DNA from: Clostridium estertheticum
GTDB taxonomy: Bacteria > Bacillota > Clostridia > Clostridiales > Clostridiaceae
Assembly: GCF_026650985.1 (NCBI RefSeq)
Contig: NZ_CP086239.1
Span: 992,001 to 1,056,000, forward strand
DNA length: 64,000 nucleotides
Direction of reading: 5' to 3'
The notes beneath the pieces were generated by a model. It saw only the letters and a list, made by a program, of their open reading frames with translations. It did no database searches and was not told the origin of the DNA. The translations under genes and the position numbers were made by a program. Positions 45,347 through 54,114 of this stretch are shown here, piece by piece. The first letter of the stretch is position 1. Every line of letters begins with the position of its first letter.

Positions 45347-46018
45347 ATGGGGGTAATGAATATTAATAATAAAATTAAAGGTAGAATATTAATAATTATA
45401 GCCATAGTTATGATTAATTTTACAATATTCATATATATTTTTGATAAAACTACAATGCCAACTGTAATGGCAGTAGCAGATTCAGAAATGAGAGCAAAAG
45501 CAACAGAGATTGTAAATAAAGCAATTATAGATGAATATTCAAATCAATTTAACTATGATGAGATAATAAAGGTGGATAAGGATTCTGTTGGTAATATCGT
45601 AATGCTAAAAGCGGACACTTTGAAAATGAATAAAATAGCTTGCGATGTTGCACTAAAGTCGCAAAAGGAATTAATGAAATTGGGCGATGTAGGAATCAAG
45701 GTTCCAATAGGATACATAACAAGAAATAATATTCTATCGTATTATGGACCTAGTGTTAATATCAAAATGCAGCCTATAGGAAATGTAGAAACTAAATATT
45801 CATCAGAGTTTGAAAGTGCGGGTATAAATCAAACAAGACATAAGATCTACGTTAAGGTTAAAACTACTGTTAGAGTACTTATACCTTTAAGAAGTAATGA
45901 TATCGAGGTAACAAATGAGGTGCCAATTGCTGAAACTATTATAGTTGGTAAAACACCCAATACTGCAGTTCAATTAGATTTAAACGGAACTGGATTTAAA
46001 CTAGGAAATAGCAATTAA
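45347..46018 (+). CDS. yunB: Sporulation protein YunB
   Basis: A 223-residue protein with one N-terminal membrane segment (about 12-32). KATEIVNKAIIDEYS, VPIGYITRNNILSYYGP and HKIYVKVKTTVRVLIPLRSNDIEVTNEVPIAETIIVGKTP match the YunB family, which in Bacillus is made in the mother cell under sigma-E. The start is uncertain: ATG 45347 has no clear ribosome site, while ATG 45356 follows GGGGG very closely. A long hairpin follows. Confidence 0.9.
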   Translation: MGVMNINNKIKGRILIIIAIVMINFTIFIYIFDKTTMPTVMAVADSEMRAKATEIVNKAIIDEYSNQFNYDEIIKVDKDSVGNIVMLKADTLKMNKIACDVALKSQKELMKLGDVGIKVPIGYITRNNILSYYGPSVNIKMQPIGNVETKYSSEFESAGINQTRHKIYVKVKTTVRVLIPLRSNDIEVTNEVPIAETIIVGKTPNTAVQLDLNGTGFKLGNSN

Positions 46019-46027
46019 TAAAAGTAT

Positions 46028-46078
46028 AAAAGTATAAAAAATAAAGCGCGCGGTGCGCACTTTATTTTTTATACTTTT
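46028..46078. terminator. Long bidirectional hairpin terminator with GC-rich tip
   Basis: A 19-base arm (46028-46046) pairs perfectly with 46060-46078. One C/A mismatch follows, then GCGC/GCGC around the loop GGT. The arms hold A6 and T6 runs, suiting both yunB on + and hpt on -. Confidence 0.9.
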
Positions 46079-46100
46079 ATGTATTTATAGGGCATTTAAA

Positions 46101-46625
46101 TTAATCTTCCCAATTAAATATGTATGGTATATTTCTATAATAGTCTCCATAATTTAATCCATAACCAACTACAAAAAGATCTGGGATCTCAAAGCAATAG
46201 TAATCAGGTGTTATTTCAACCTTTCTTCTTTCTATCTTATTTAAAAGAACACAAGTTTTAACACTAGCAGCGCCTAAAGATCTAACGTGATTCACAACGA
46301 AATCCATAGTTAAACCAGTATCAACAATATCATCTACTATTAATACATCAAATCCAGAAATATTGTCAGGTATGTCATTTACAATATTAACGAGTCCTTT
46401 TGATTCTTCGTCATCTCCATAACTTGAAGTTGTCATAAAGCCTATTTTTGTAGGTACAGTGATTTGACGTACAAGGTCTGCAGTATATATAAAGCTACCT
46501 CTAAGCAATGATAGAACATATAATTTTTTTCCCAAATAATCTTTGGAAATTTCAGTACCAAGTTGTTCAATTCGCTCATTAATTTGATCTTTTGATATAA
46601 GAATATTTATTTTTTTATTATCCAA
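46101..46625 (-). CDS. hpt: Hypoxanthine phosphoribosyltransferase
   Basis: A 174-residue purine-salvage enzyme making IMP and GMP from the bases and PRPP. LSLLRGSFIYTADL near 40 is the PPi loop, SSYGDDEESKG near 68-78 the flexible loop, and VLIVDDIVDTGLTM near 94-107 the PRPP-binding motif with its two Asp. I choose TTG 46625 because AGAGGGCGGG precedes it at good spacing; the in-frame ATG at 46667 adds 14 residues lacking family similarity. Confidence 0.94.
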   Translation of the reverse strand: MDNKKINILISKDQINERIEQLGTEISKDYLGKKLYVLSLLRGSFIYTADLVRQITVPTKIGFMTTSSYGDDEESKGLVNIVNDIPDNISGFDVLIVDDIVDTGLTMDFVVNHVRSLGAASVKTCVLLNKIERRKVEITPDYYCFEIPDLFVVGYGLNYGDYYRNIPYIFNWED

Positions 46626-46747
46626 TGTTAATCCCGCCCTCTTTACATATTTACAATATGCTCTCAATAGTATAAAATTATAAGAAACTTGTCAAGTATA
46701 AGAATAAGAAAATTAGATAAAATATTAGTAGAATGGAGTGATGTACG

Positions 46748-48538
46748 ATGATATATGGAAATATAGATGGAGTTAAAAATTCAATTTTAAATAAATTAGA
46801 AAAGGCTTGTGAATTAAGCGTTTCTAAAGATTCTATTTTGTCTGTTGAATTGGTAGATATATTAGTTGAGGTAACACAAAATCTAGATAGAGAAGTTAGT
46901 GCAGCTATAGATAGAAAGGGCCAGATTATAAGTATGGGTATTGGCGACAGTAGTACTGTGGAACTGCCTATAATTGATATAAGAGAAGGACGTTTATCAG
47001 GGGTTAAAATAATACACACCCATCCAAATGGCAATTCTAGACTATCAGCGCTTGATATGTCAGCACTTGTAAAATTAAAATTAGATTGTATAGTGGCTAT
47101 TGGAGTAAGTCCGGAAAAGGAAAATTTAAAATACAACATAGGTTTTTGTGGAATAGATAAAGGTATTTTAGTAGAAGAAGAAGTGGGTCCAATAAGTTTA
47201 AATGAAGTAATTGAATATGATATTTTAGACAAAATTAAATACATTGAAAAATTAATGAAAACATGTGACGTTATTGAAGATGATACAGAACGAGCTATTT
47301 TAGTAGGGATAGGCAGTGAAGAGGATTTAGTAGAACTCACAGAACTTGCAAGAGCGTGTAATGTAGAGACTGTAGACGCTATACTTCAAAATAGACATAA
47401 AATAGATGCAGCTTTATATATAGGTAGAGGAAAAGCAGAAGAAATAGCAGGTCTAAGGCAAGCGTTAAGAGCAAATCTAGTTATATTTGATGATGAATTA
47501 TCAGGTTCTCAAGTTAGAAACTTGGAAGAAGTTCTTGGGTGTAAGGTAATAGACAGAACTACACTAATTTTAGAGATTTTTGCACGAAGAGCAAGAACTA
47601 GGGAAGCAAAAATACAAGTTGAGCTTGCACAATTAAAATATAGATTACCAAGATTAACTGGACTTGGAACAATGCTTTCAAGGACAGGTGCTGGAATTGG
47701 AACAAGAGGACCAGGAGAGAAAAAGCTAGAAATTGATAAAAGACGAATAAGAGAAGGTATTTTTGATTTAAACAAAGAATTAGCAAAAATAAGAACAACT
47801 AGAAGTGTACAAAGGGAGAAGAGAAGTCGCGAGAGTATCTCAAAAGTATCGTTAGTAGGATACACTAATTCTGGTAAATCAACGCTTAGAAATGCATTGT
47901 GTGATGTAGCAGCATTAAAAAGTGTTGCTATAAAGGACAAAGTGTTTGAAGCAGATATGCTCTTTGCAACACTAGATGTAACAACAAGAGCATTACTATT
48001 ACCTGATAATAGAGTGGCAGCAGTAACGGATACAGTAGGTTTTATAAGAAAACTCCCTCATGACTTAGTTGAAGCGTTTAAATCAACGCTTGAAGAAGTG
48101 GCATACTCCGATTTGTTGTTACATGTTGTAGATGTATCATCTGAAACTGCAGAGCTACAAATAGAGGCTGTAGATTATGTATTAACGGAATTAAACGTAA
48201 TTGATAAACCGGTGATATTGGTGTTAAATAAAATTGATAAAGCCTCACCAGAAAATATTTTAAAAATCAAAGAAAAATATAAGGAATTAAAATGTATAGA
48301 GATATCGGCTAAAAATGGTACGAATTTGGAAGGACTATTGAAAAACGTTTGCAAGGATCTTCCATACACTCTTAAAAAAATTGAGGTGCTTATTCCATAC
48401 ACTGATCAGGCTATGGTTGCATATTTACATAGGGGTTCAATGGTTGATTCAGAAGAGTACAACGAGGAAGGAACACTTATGTCAGTACGAGCAGATGATG
48501 AAGTTTACAACAAATGTAAAAAATATATTTTAACTTAG
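46748..48538 (+). CDS. hflX: GTPase HflX
   Basis: A 596-residue ribosome-associated GTPase, longer than the usual 400-430. The HflX core begins near residue 180, with ALYIGRGKAEEIAGL, GSQVRNLEEVLGCKVIDRTTLILEIFARRARTREAKIQVELAQLKY and GPGEKKLEID. The G domain has GYTNSGKST (G1), DTVGFIRKLPH (G3) and NKIDKA (G4). The first 180 residues are an extra domain seen in some clostridial HflX proteins, with HTHPNGNSRLSALDMSAL resembling a JAB-like metal site. GGAGTGATG precedes ATG 46748. Confidence 0.94.
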   Translation: MIYGNIDGVKNSILNKLEKACELSVSKDSILSVELVDILVEVTQNLDREVSAAIDRKGQIISMGIGDSSTVELPIIDIREGRLSGVKIIHTHPNGNSRLSALDMSALVKLKLDCIVAIGVSPEKENLKYNIGFCGIDKGILVEEEVGPISLNEVIEYDILDKIKYIEKLMKTCDVIEDDTERAILVGIGSEEDLVELTELARACNVETVDAILQNRHKIDAALYIGRGKAEEIAGLRQALRANLVIFDDELSGSQVRNLEEVLGCKVIDRTTLILEIFARRARTREAKIQVELAQLKYRLPRLTGLGTMLSRTGAGIGTRGPGEKKLEIDKRRIREGIFDLNKELAKIRTTRSVQREKRSRESISKVSLVGYTNSGKSTLRNALCDVAALKSVAIKDKVFEADMLFATLDVTTRALLLPDNRVAAVTDTVGFIRKLPHDLVEAFKSTLEEVAYSDLLLHVVDVSSETAELQIEAVDYVLTELNVIDKPVILVLNKIDKASPENILKIKEKYKELKCIEISAKNGTNLEGLLKNVCKDLPYTLKKIEVLIPYTDQAMVAYLHRGSMVDSEEYNEEGTLMSVRADDEVYNKCKKYILT

Positions 48539-48641
48539 TTGATTATTAATGAAAATTTTTTATAAGTGTAATAAAATCTAAATCTATCTTATATAATTTA
48601 ATATTAGTCTATAACAGTTATTAAAGAGTGTAGGAGTAGAT

Positions 48642-49151
48642 ATGGGAGAAAAAAAGTCGAATTCAGATAATGAAGAAGATCAAGATAAAAGATCAATTCA
48701 AGATCGTATAAATTATCAACAAATACAACAACAAATTATAAAGGATATGAACAAACAGATTGGGAGCGTAAGTAGTTGGAATTCTACTGATCAGTCATTA
48801 GCTACTTCGGCGGATACATCTAATAGTTCTTGCATTAAATTATTGGCAGATAAGGTTGTAGACATAAATATTTTAAAATTTGAATTAGATAAATTACCAT
48901 TGGATTTCAAAGCAAGAGCTTATTTTGAAAATGATGTAAAACCATTATTAGATACTCTATATACTTTATCGCTTGCATCACTTGATTTTTCAGCTACTGC
49001 AGTTAGTTTGACGAATACAAATTTCGGCCGTAGTTCAAAAATCAAGAACGCTCTACAATTAACAGACAGCGTTGATGAAATATCATCAGATGTAATTAAA
49101 GTATTAAGATGTAAAGTTGATAATATGCTGAAATTATCAAAATGTGATTGA
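48642..49151 (+). CDS. Hypothetical protein, acidic N-terminus
   Basis: A 169-residue soluble protein that I do not recognise. The first 35 residues are charged and Gln-rich (RINYQQIQQQIIKDMNKQ), then a Ser/Thr-rich linker to about 60, then a helical region with LADKVVDINILKFELDKLPLDFKARAYFENDVKPLLDTLYTL. There is no signal peptide or membrane segment. GTAGGAG precedes ATG 48642 and a terminator follows, so it is a real single-gene unit. Confidence 0.75.
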   Translation: MGEKKSNSDNEEDQDKRSIQDRINYQQIQQQIIKDMNKQIGSVSSWNSTDQSLATSADTSNSSCIKLLADKVVDINILKFELDKLPLDFKARAYFENDVKPLLDTLYTLSLASLDFSATAVSLTNTNFGRSSKIKNALQLTDSVDEISSDVIKVLRCKVDNMLKLSKCD

Positions 49152-49173
49152 AAATAATTTTTTATAGAAATGG

Positions 49174-49218
49174 AGAGAATTGGTTTAATAAATATTAAAC
49201 TTGTTTCTCTTTATTTTT
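49174..49218 (+). terminator. Rho-independent terminator after the 169-residue gene
   Basis: AGAGAA and GTTTAATA pair with TATTAAAC and TTCTCT across a short loop, with a symmetric 3-base internal loop, followed by TTATTTTTT. Confidence 0.75.
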
Positions 49219-49233
49219 TAAGTATATGTTTAT

Positions 49234-49263
49234 TTGTAATTGTGAAAAATGTAGTGCTATAAT
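49234..49263 (+). promoter_or_regulatory. Probable sigma-A promoter before the nucleotidyltransferase gene
   Basis: TTGTAA (49234-49239) and a perfect TATAAT (49258-49263) are separated by 18 bases, 54 bases before ATG 49317. Confidence 0.55.
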
Positions 49264-49316
49264 GAAGGATAGAGGAATAACATATAAATTATATTAAAAA
49301 TTAGTGGGGGAAGAGA

Positions 49317-50213
49317 ATGATAAAAACTATTTTACAATATCAGAAGGCTTTTAATAGTGTGGTTGACAGGATGAAAATTGATAAATCTGTTTTATCAGTA
49401 ATGGTTTTTGGAAGTATGGTAACAGGTGATTTATGGGAAGAATCAGATATTGATTTTATAGTAATTGTTGATAAAAATTATGATGAAATTAGGAACTTAT
49501 ATTCGCAAGAAGAGGGCATTTCAGTTCATGTTAAACTTATGAGTAAGGAAAAATTTATTCAAGTTTATTCTAATAATTTAAAGGGTGGATATTTGCATAG
49601 AATTTTCTCGTCATCAAGGTTAATATTTTCAAAAGATATGGATATAACAGTAAGATATGACGGTGGTAGACTTTTTCCTGATGTTGATAGAGAACGTTGG
49701 GGCATTAGTTTTTTAGGAAAATTATTAAAAGAAATGGGAGTTTGTAAAAAGTATTTATGGAGTGATGCTATATATACTTCATACAGTTCTGCAACAAGAT
49801 GTATAGAAAAGTACTCAAAGCTGTTTGTTAATTCATCTGGATATATGATTAGCAAGGATGTTATGACTATGGCACTTAATTTAAATGAAGAATTTAAACT
49901 TTGCGTTGATAAATTGTTTTTTGAAAAATCAAATATAAAAGAGGTAATTCAAGAAACAATGACGTTTTTAGAACAGAGTGTAGACTTAAGTATTAAGGAT
50001 AATTGTAATTTGCTCTTGAACTATATGAGAGAACAAGATAAGTTTGTAAGTGCAGAAGAAATTATGGCGGATGATTTGTTTAAGGAATTTGATATAGATA
50101 TGGAAGAAGTTCTTAATAAACTATGGAAAAGAGATATTATTAAAAAAGAAAGTAGAGATTTTAGGATAGATAAGGAAAATATATTGATTAAGCAAAATGT
50201 GTATTTCGTTTAA
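49317..50213 (+). CDS. Nucleotidyltransferase-domain protein
   Basis: A 298-residue protein with a Pol-beta-type nucleotidyltransferase fold at the N-terminus: MVFGSMVTGDLWEESDIDFIVIVD near 28-51 has the GS motif and the DxD metal pair. The middle (residues 130-220) is helical, as in aminoglycoside-nucleotidyltransferase-like proteins. The last 60 residues look like a small winged-helix region. The substrate is unknown. GGGGGAAG precedes ATG 49317. It is 26 bases before a MocR-type regulator and probably co-transcribed. Confidence 0.8.
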   Translation: MIKTILQYQKAFNSVVDRMKIDKSVLSVMVFGSMVTGDLWEESDIDFIVIVDKNYDEIRNLYSQEEGISVHVKLMSKEKFIQVYSNNLKGGYLHRIFSSSRLIFSKDMDITVRYDGGRLFPDVDRERWGISFLGKLLKEMGVCKKYLWSDAIYTSYSSATRCIEKYSKLFVNSSGYMISKDVMTMALNLNEEFKLCVDKLFFEKSNIKEVIQETMTFLEQSVDLSIKDNCNLLLNYMREQDKFVSAEEIMADDLFKEFDIDMEEVLNKLWKRDIIKKESRDFRIDKENILIKQNVYFV

Positions 50214-50239
50214 TATTTTTGAAATAAGCAGGTGAAAAT

Positions 50240-51646
50240 ATGTATAGATATGAAATAAAATTTAGTAACGACATTCCTAAATACCTAGAAATATCAAAGC
50301 ATATAAAAAAATTAATTGATGAAAATAATATTGATGATGGCGAAAAATTACTCTCAATAAGGAAATTAGCCAAAATACTTAAAGTTAATGAAGTTACAAT
50401 AGTAAGTGCTTATAAAAAACTTGAAGCTGAGGGCTATGCATATCAAAAGATGGGAAGTGGTACTTATGCTAAAAGAAGAGACACAAACATTAAGTTTAAA
50501 AAGGAATACTCTAATACACTAAAAAAAATATCTAGTCAAAATTTAAAAAGTTATGTGGATTTTACTGGAGAAATTACAAGTAGTGAATTTTTCCCTGTGA
50601 CAGTCTTTAAAGACGTGCTGAATGAGGTATTAGATAGAGATGGTACAGAGGCTTTTGCATATAAGGAATCACTTGGGTATGAGGGACTTAGAAATAGTAT
50701 AAGTACTTTCTTTTGGAATAATAGGGTAAGTAGTGAAGATATATTGATACTCTCAGGTGCACAACAGGGAATTGATATAGTTTCAAAATCTATAATTAAC
50801 GTTCATGACAATGTAATTGTAGAAAAGCCAACATATGGTGGTGCACTGACGGTTTTTAAATGGAGAAGAGCTAATATATTTGAAGTTGATATATTAGAAG
50901 ATGGTGTGGATTTAATCCAATTTGAAGCAATATTAAAAAAGAATAGAATTAAATGCTTTTATGCAATGAGTTATTTCCAAAACCCAACAGGCGCCACTTA
51001 TAGTTTTGAGAAAAAGGTAAGAATATTAGAACTAGCAGAAATATATGACTTTTATATAGTGGAAGATGATTATTTATCTGAACTAATATATGATAATAAG
51101 GAATATAAAAGTTTTAAGAGCTTAGACGTAAATGATAAAGTTATTTATATAAAGAGTTTTTCAAAGATATTTTTACCTGGGATAAGGCTAGGATATATGA
51201 TATCACCACAAAAATGTAAGGAGTATATTCAGAATTCTAAAATTAATACAGATATATCAACATCTAGTCTTATGCAACGTGCTTTAGATTTATATATAAA
51301 TAAAGATCTTTGGAAAGAGCACATAAGCCGCCTCAATACGGCCTATAAAGATAAATATAATTTTATGTTAGAATGTATAGAAAAATATTTAGGCGCCAAG
51401 GCTAGTTATTATACGCCTGGAGGAGGAATTCATTTTTATTTTAAAATAGCTACTGATCTAAAAATTAATTCAATGGAATTGTTTTATAGATGTATGAATA
51501 AGAAGGTTTTAATTACACCAGGAGTACTATTTTATAAAAATGCAAAAGAAGGTAACAATTATTTTAGGTTGAGTTTTTCGGAAATAAAAAAGCCTGAAAT
51601 AGAAGAAGGAATTAAGATTATCTCAGAGATACTAAGTGAAAAATAA
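50240..51646 (+). CDS. MocR-type regulator (GntR helix-turn-helix plus aminotransferase domain)
   Basis: A 468-residue PLP-binding regulator. The N-terminal 75 residues form a GntR winged helix (KLLSIRKLAKILKVNEVTIVSAYKKLEAEGY). The rest is a class I aminotransferase domain: LSGAQQGIDIVSKSI near 172, YFQNPTGATYS near 248 and IKSFSKIFLPGIRLGY near 303, with the PLP Lys in SFSK. MocR proteins sense PLP or amino compounds and control nearby genes. Here the target may be the upstream nucleotidyltransferase. AGGTGAAAAT precedes ATG 50240. Confidence 0.88.
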   Translation: MYRYEIKFSNDIPKYLEISKHIKKLIDENNIDDGEKLLSIRKLAKILKVNEVTIVSAYKKLEAEGYAYQKMGSGTYAKRRDTNIKFKKEYSNTLKKISSQNLKSYVDFTGEITSSEFFPVTVFKDVLNEVLDRDGTEAFAYKESLGYEGLRNSISTFFWNNRVSSEDILILSGAQQGIDIVSKSIINVHDNVIVEKPTYGGALTVFKWRRANIFEVDILEDGVDLIQFEAILKKNRIKCFYAMSYFQNPTGATYSFEKKVRILELAEIYDFYIVEDDYLSELIYDNKEYKSFKSLDVNDKVIYIKSFSKIFLPGIRLGYMISPQKCKEYIQNSKINTDISTSSLMQRALDLYINKDLWKEHISRLNTAYKDKYNFMLECIEKYLGAKASYYTPGGGIHFYFKIATDLKINSMELFYRCMNKKVLITPGVLFYKNAKEGNNYFRLSFSEIKKPEIEEGIKIISEILSEK

Positions 51647-51669
51647 CTATAAGGTAAGGAGCGACTTTT

Positions 51670-52335
51670 TTGAAAAAGGGATTAGTTGAAATTGACTGGT
51701 TATCTATTAGTAAATATTCTAATGAGGAAATATCCTATTTCTTGTTTTTAGAGGGAAAAACGATGGAGGCCATATGTAAAATTAGAAATTTGGATAATGC
51801 CATTGTACAAAAACACATTATAGATGGTAAAATTAAATATAGATTTTTAGTGCATAGCAATGATACTGATGAACTTTTTAAGAGCATTGCTAAAGCAGGG
51901 AAAGAAGATAAAATCTATTTTTTAAATTCGATAAGTGAAGATAATAAAAACCAATTAATTGAATTAATAAGGACCAATTATGTGGAGATGCATCCGAAGG
52001 ACAAAGAGGTTGCTGTTTGGATCTTAGGCGAATTAAATGAAAAATCTTCTTTAAATATATTAATTAAAGCATCTGTGCATAAATTTATAAATGTGCGGCG
52101 AATGGCAGTCTCAGCTATGGGAAAATTAGGTGACTTAAGGGCTGAAGGAGCATTACTTAGAGCACTTGAGGATGAAAATCCACAAGTGATAAGTTATGCA
52201 ATAAAGTCCCTGGGTAAAATAAAGAGTGAAAAAGCTATTGTAAAAATAAAGTATATATATGAAAACACAGACAAACAATACATAATTAACGCTGCGCAGA
52301 GTTTTTTATTGCTGATGGGGCAAATAGAGATATAA
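51670..52335 (+). CDS. HEAT-repeat domain protein
   Basis: A 221-residue protein. Residues about 100-215 contain HEAT/PBS-lyase-type repeats, such as DKEVAVWILGELNEKSSLNILIKAS, NVRRMAVSAMGKLGDLRAEGALLRALEDENPQVISYAIKSLGKIKSEKAI. The first 45 residues (LSISKYSNEEISYFLFLEGKTMEAICKI) are unassigned. Repeats of this kind mediate protein contacts. TTG 51670 lies eight bases after AAGGAG. It lies between the MocR gene and a YigZ-family gene, perhaps in one transcript. No partner is indicated. Confidence 0.82.
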   Translation: MKKGLVEIDWLSISKYSNEEISYFLFLEGKTMEAICKIRNLDNAIVQKHIIDGKIKYRFLVHSNDTDELFKSIAKAGKEDKIYFLNSISEDNKNQLIELIRTNYVEMHPKDKEVAVWILGELNEKSSLNILIKASVHKFINVRRMAVSAMGKLGDLRAEGALLRALEDENPQVISYAIKSLGKIKSEKAIVKIKYIYENTDKQYIINAAQSFLLLMGQIEI

Positions 52336-52392
52336 AGATAGGGCAAAATTAAATCTGATTTAGAACATTTAATCGTAGGTGGGATAATTGAA

Positions 52393-53076
52393 ATGAGCTA
52401 TTTTACTATAAAAGATGAATCAATTGCTGAATTTAAAGAAAAAAAATCAATATTTATTGGTCATGGAAAAAGAGTTGAAAATGAAGATGAAGCTAAGGAA
52501 TTTATTCAAACAATTAAAAATAAGCACAAACAAGCAAGGCACAATGTTTATGCATATATAATTGGTGAAAGAAGAGAAATACAAAGATATAGTGATGATG
52601 GAGAACCTCAAGGTACTGGAGGAATTCCAATGCTAGAAGTGTTAAAAAAAAGTGATATAACTGATGTAGTGGTGGTAGTAACTAGATATTTTGGAGGAAT
52701 TCTTCTAGGAACTGGAGGGCTTGCAAGAGCGTACTCAAAAGGTGCATCCCTAGCTATTAAAGAAGGCGGGGTAGTTGAGAAAGTTAACGGTGTTTCACTT
52801 GAAATAATAATTGAATATGATTTATTAGGAAAAGTGCAACATGTCTGTGCTAAAGATAACTTTTATATAGAACATGTAGAGTATACAGACATTGTAAAAA
52901 TTAAAATACTCTGTCAGTATAGCAATTTGGAAAATCTAAAGTCACAAATAACTGAGGTTAGCTCAGGAAAGGCTTTGTTTGAAGAAGAGAAAGAGAAAAT
53001 GTATTTTAAGCTAGAACATAGATTATATGATAGTGAAATTATAAATTCAACACTTTTAAATGAGAAAGAGAACTAA
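52393..53076 (+). CDS. yigZ: YigZ/IMPACT family protein
   Basis: A 227-residue protein. The N-terminal IMPACT-type domain has SIFIGHGKRVENEDEAKEFI, KHKQARHNVYAYI, YSDDGEPQGTGGIPML and VVVVTRYFGGILLGTGGLARAYSKGA, strong family signatures. The C-terminal domain is a ferredoxin-like fold of about 70 residues. The biochemical role of the family is not settled. It is predicted to bind RNA or ribosomes. ATG 52393 follows GTAGGTGGG. Confidence 0.92.
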   Translation: MSYFTIKDESIAEFKEKKSIFIGHGKRVENEDEAKEFIQTIKNKHKQARHNVYAYIIGERREIQRYSDDGEPQGTGGIPMLEVLKKSDITDVVVVVTRYFGGILLGTGGLARAYSKGASLAIKEGGVVEKVNGVSLEIIIEYDLLGKVQHVCAKDNFYIEHVEYTDIVKIKILCQYSNLENLKSQITEVSSGKALFEEEKEKMYFKLEHRLYDSEIINSTLLNEKEN

Positions 53077-53096
53077 AACATACATTTCTTATTTAT

Positions 53097-53126
53097 TTGA
53101 AAAGTGCTTTATTTCTATGATATAAT
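53097..53126 (+). promoter_or_regulatory. Probable sigma-A promoter of yebC
   Basis: TTGAAA (53097-53102) and a perfect TATAAT (53121-53126) are separated by 18 bases, about 100 bases before the yebC start. Confidence 0.6.
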
Positions 53127-53227
53127 ATGAAGGTAATGTACTTGTAGCTAATTTATAGAAGTATTGCTATTTATTAGCTCGGTTAGGAATATTCCACATT
53201 AAAATAGTTAGTTGGGGGGGATTTCAA

Positions 53228-53968
53228 ATGTCAGGACATTCAAAATGGCATAATATTCAACAAAAAAAAGGTAAAATTGATGTTATAAGAGGTAAAGTTT
53301 TTACGAAATTAGGTAAAGAAATAATAATGGCAGCTAAAAATGGTGGATCTAAGTTAGAAATTAACGCTCATCTTAGAGATGTAGTTGCAAAGGCTAAATC
53401 TAATAATATGCCGCTCGACACAATAAATAGAGCAATTAAAAAAGGCGCTGGAGAGCTCGAAGGCGTAAACTACGAAGAAATAGTTTATGAAGGATACGGA
53501 GCAGAGGGTGTTGCTGTAGTGGTTGTAACGCTGACAGACAAAAAAAATAGAAGTGTTGCGACAGTAAGGCATGCTTTTGATAGACATCATGGAAATATGG
53601 GAGCAGCTGGATGTGTAAGCTGGATGTTTGCTAAAAAAGGGCAAATTATAATAGAGAGAACTGAAGTTATGGACGAGGATGAAATCATGATGATAGCTCT
53701 TGAAGCTGGGGCCGAAGATTTTAATGCAGATGAAGAGATGTTTGAAATTATAACTACTGCGGAAACATTTGGACAGGTAAGAGAAGTGCTCGAAAAAGCA
53801 GGCTTTGAATTTGCTTCAGCTGAGATTACAATGATTCCAGATAATATGGTTCCTGTTAGCATGGAAGGTGCAGCTAAGGTTCAGGATTTAATAGATACAC
53901 TTGAGGATAACGAAGATGTTCAGGATGTCTATCACAATGCGGAGTATCCAGATGAATTTGAGGGATAG
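53228..53968 (+). CDS. yebC: YebC/PmpR family protein
   Basis: A 246-residue member of the YebC family, known as transcriptional regulators and, more recently, as translation factors. MSGHSKWHNIQQKKGK at the start, LRDVVAKAKSNNMPLDTINRAIKKGAG near 56-82, YEGYGAEGVAVVV and the closing EDNEDVQDVYHNAEYP are diagnostic. GTTGGGGGG precedes ATG 53228. It is a conserved core gene at the border of the accessory region. Confidence 0.96.
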   Translation: MSGHSKWHNIQQKKGKIDVIRGKVFTKLGKEIIMAAKNGGSKLEINAHLRDVVAKAKSNNMPLDTINRAIKKGAGELEGVNYEEIVYEGYGAEGVAVVVVTLTDKKNRSVATVRHAFDRHHGNMGAAGCVSWMFAKKGQIIIERTEVMDEDEIMMIALEAGAEDFNADEEMFEIITTAETFGQVREVLEKAGFEFASAEITMIPDNMVPVSMEGAAKVQDLIDTLEDNEDVQDVYHNAEYPDEFEG

Positions 53969-53987
53969 AGAGCTGAGAGGCAACCGC

Positions 53988-54036
53988 ACGATGGTAAACG
54001 TTTAAGAAAATCGTTATACGATGGTATACGTATAAG
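53988..54036 (+). repeat. Two 19-bp repeats downstream of yebC
   Basis: ACGATGGTAAACGTTTAAG (53988-54006) and ACGATGGTATACGTATAAG (54018-54036) differ at three positions, and each contains a palindromic core (AAACGTTT, TATACGTATA). They lie between the yebC stop and the integrase, and could be integrase binding arms or part of an attachment site. Confidence 0.55.
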
Positions 54037-54114
54037 TCAATGCACTGTAATTATGGATGAACCATTGAACACCTTATTATATTGATAAATAATCGATATG
54101 AGAGGGTGTTTTTT

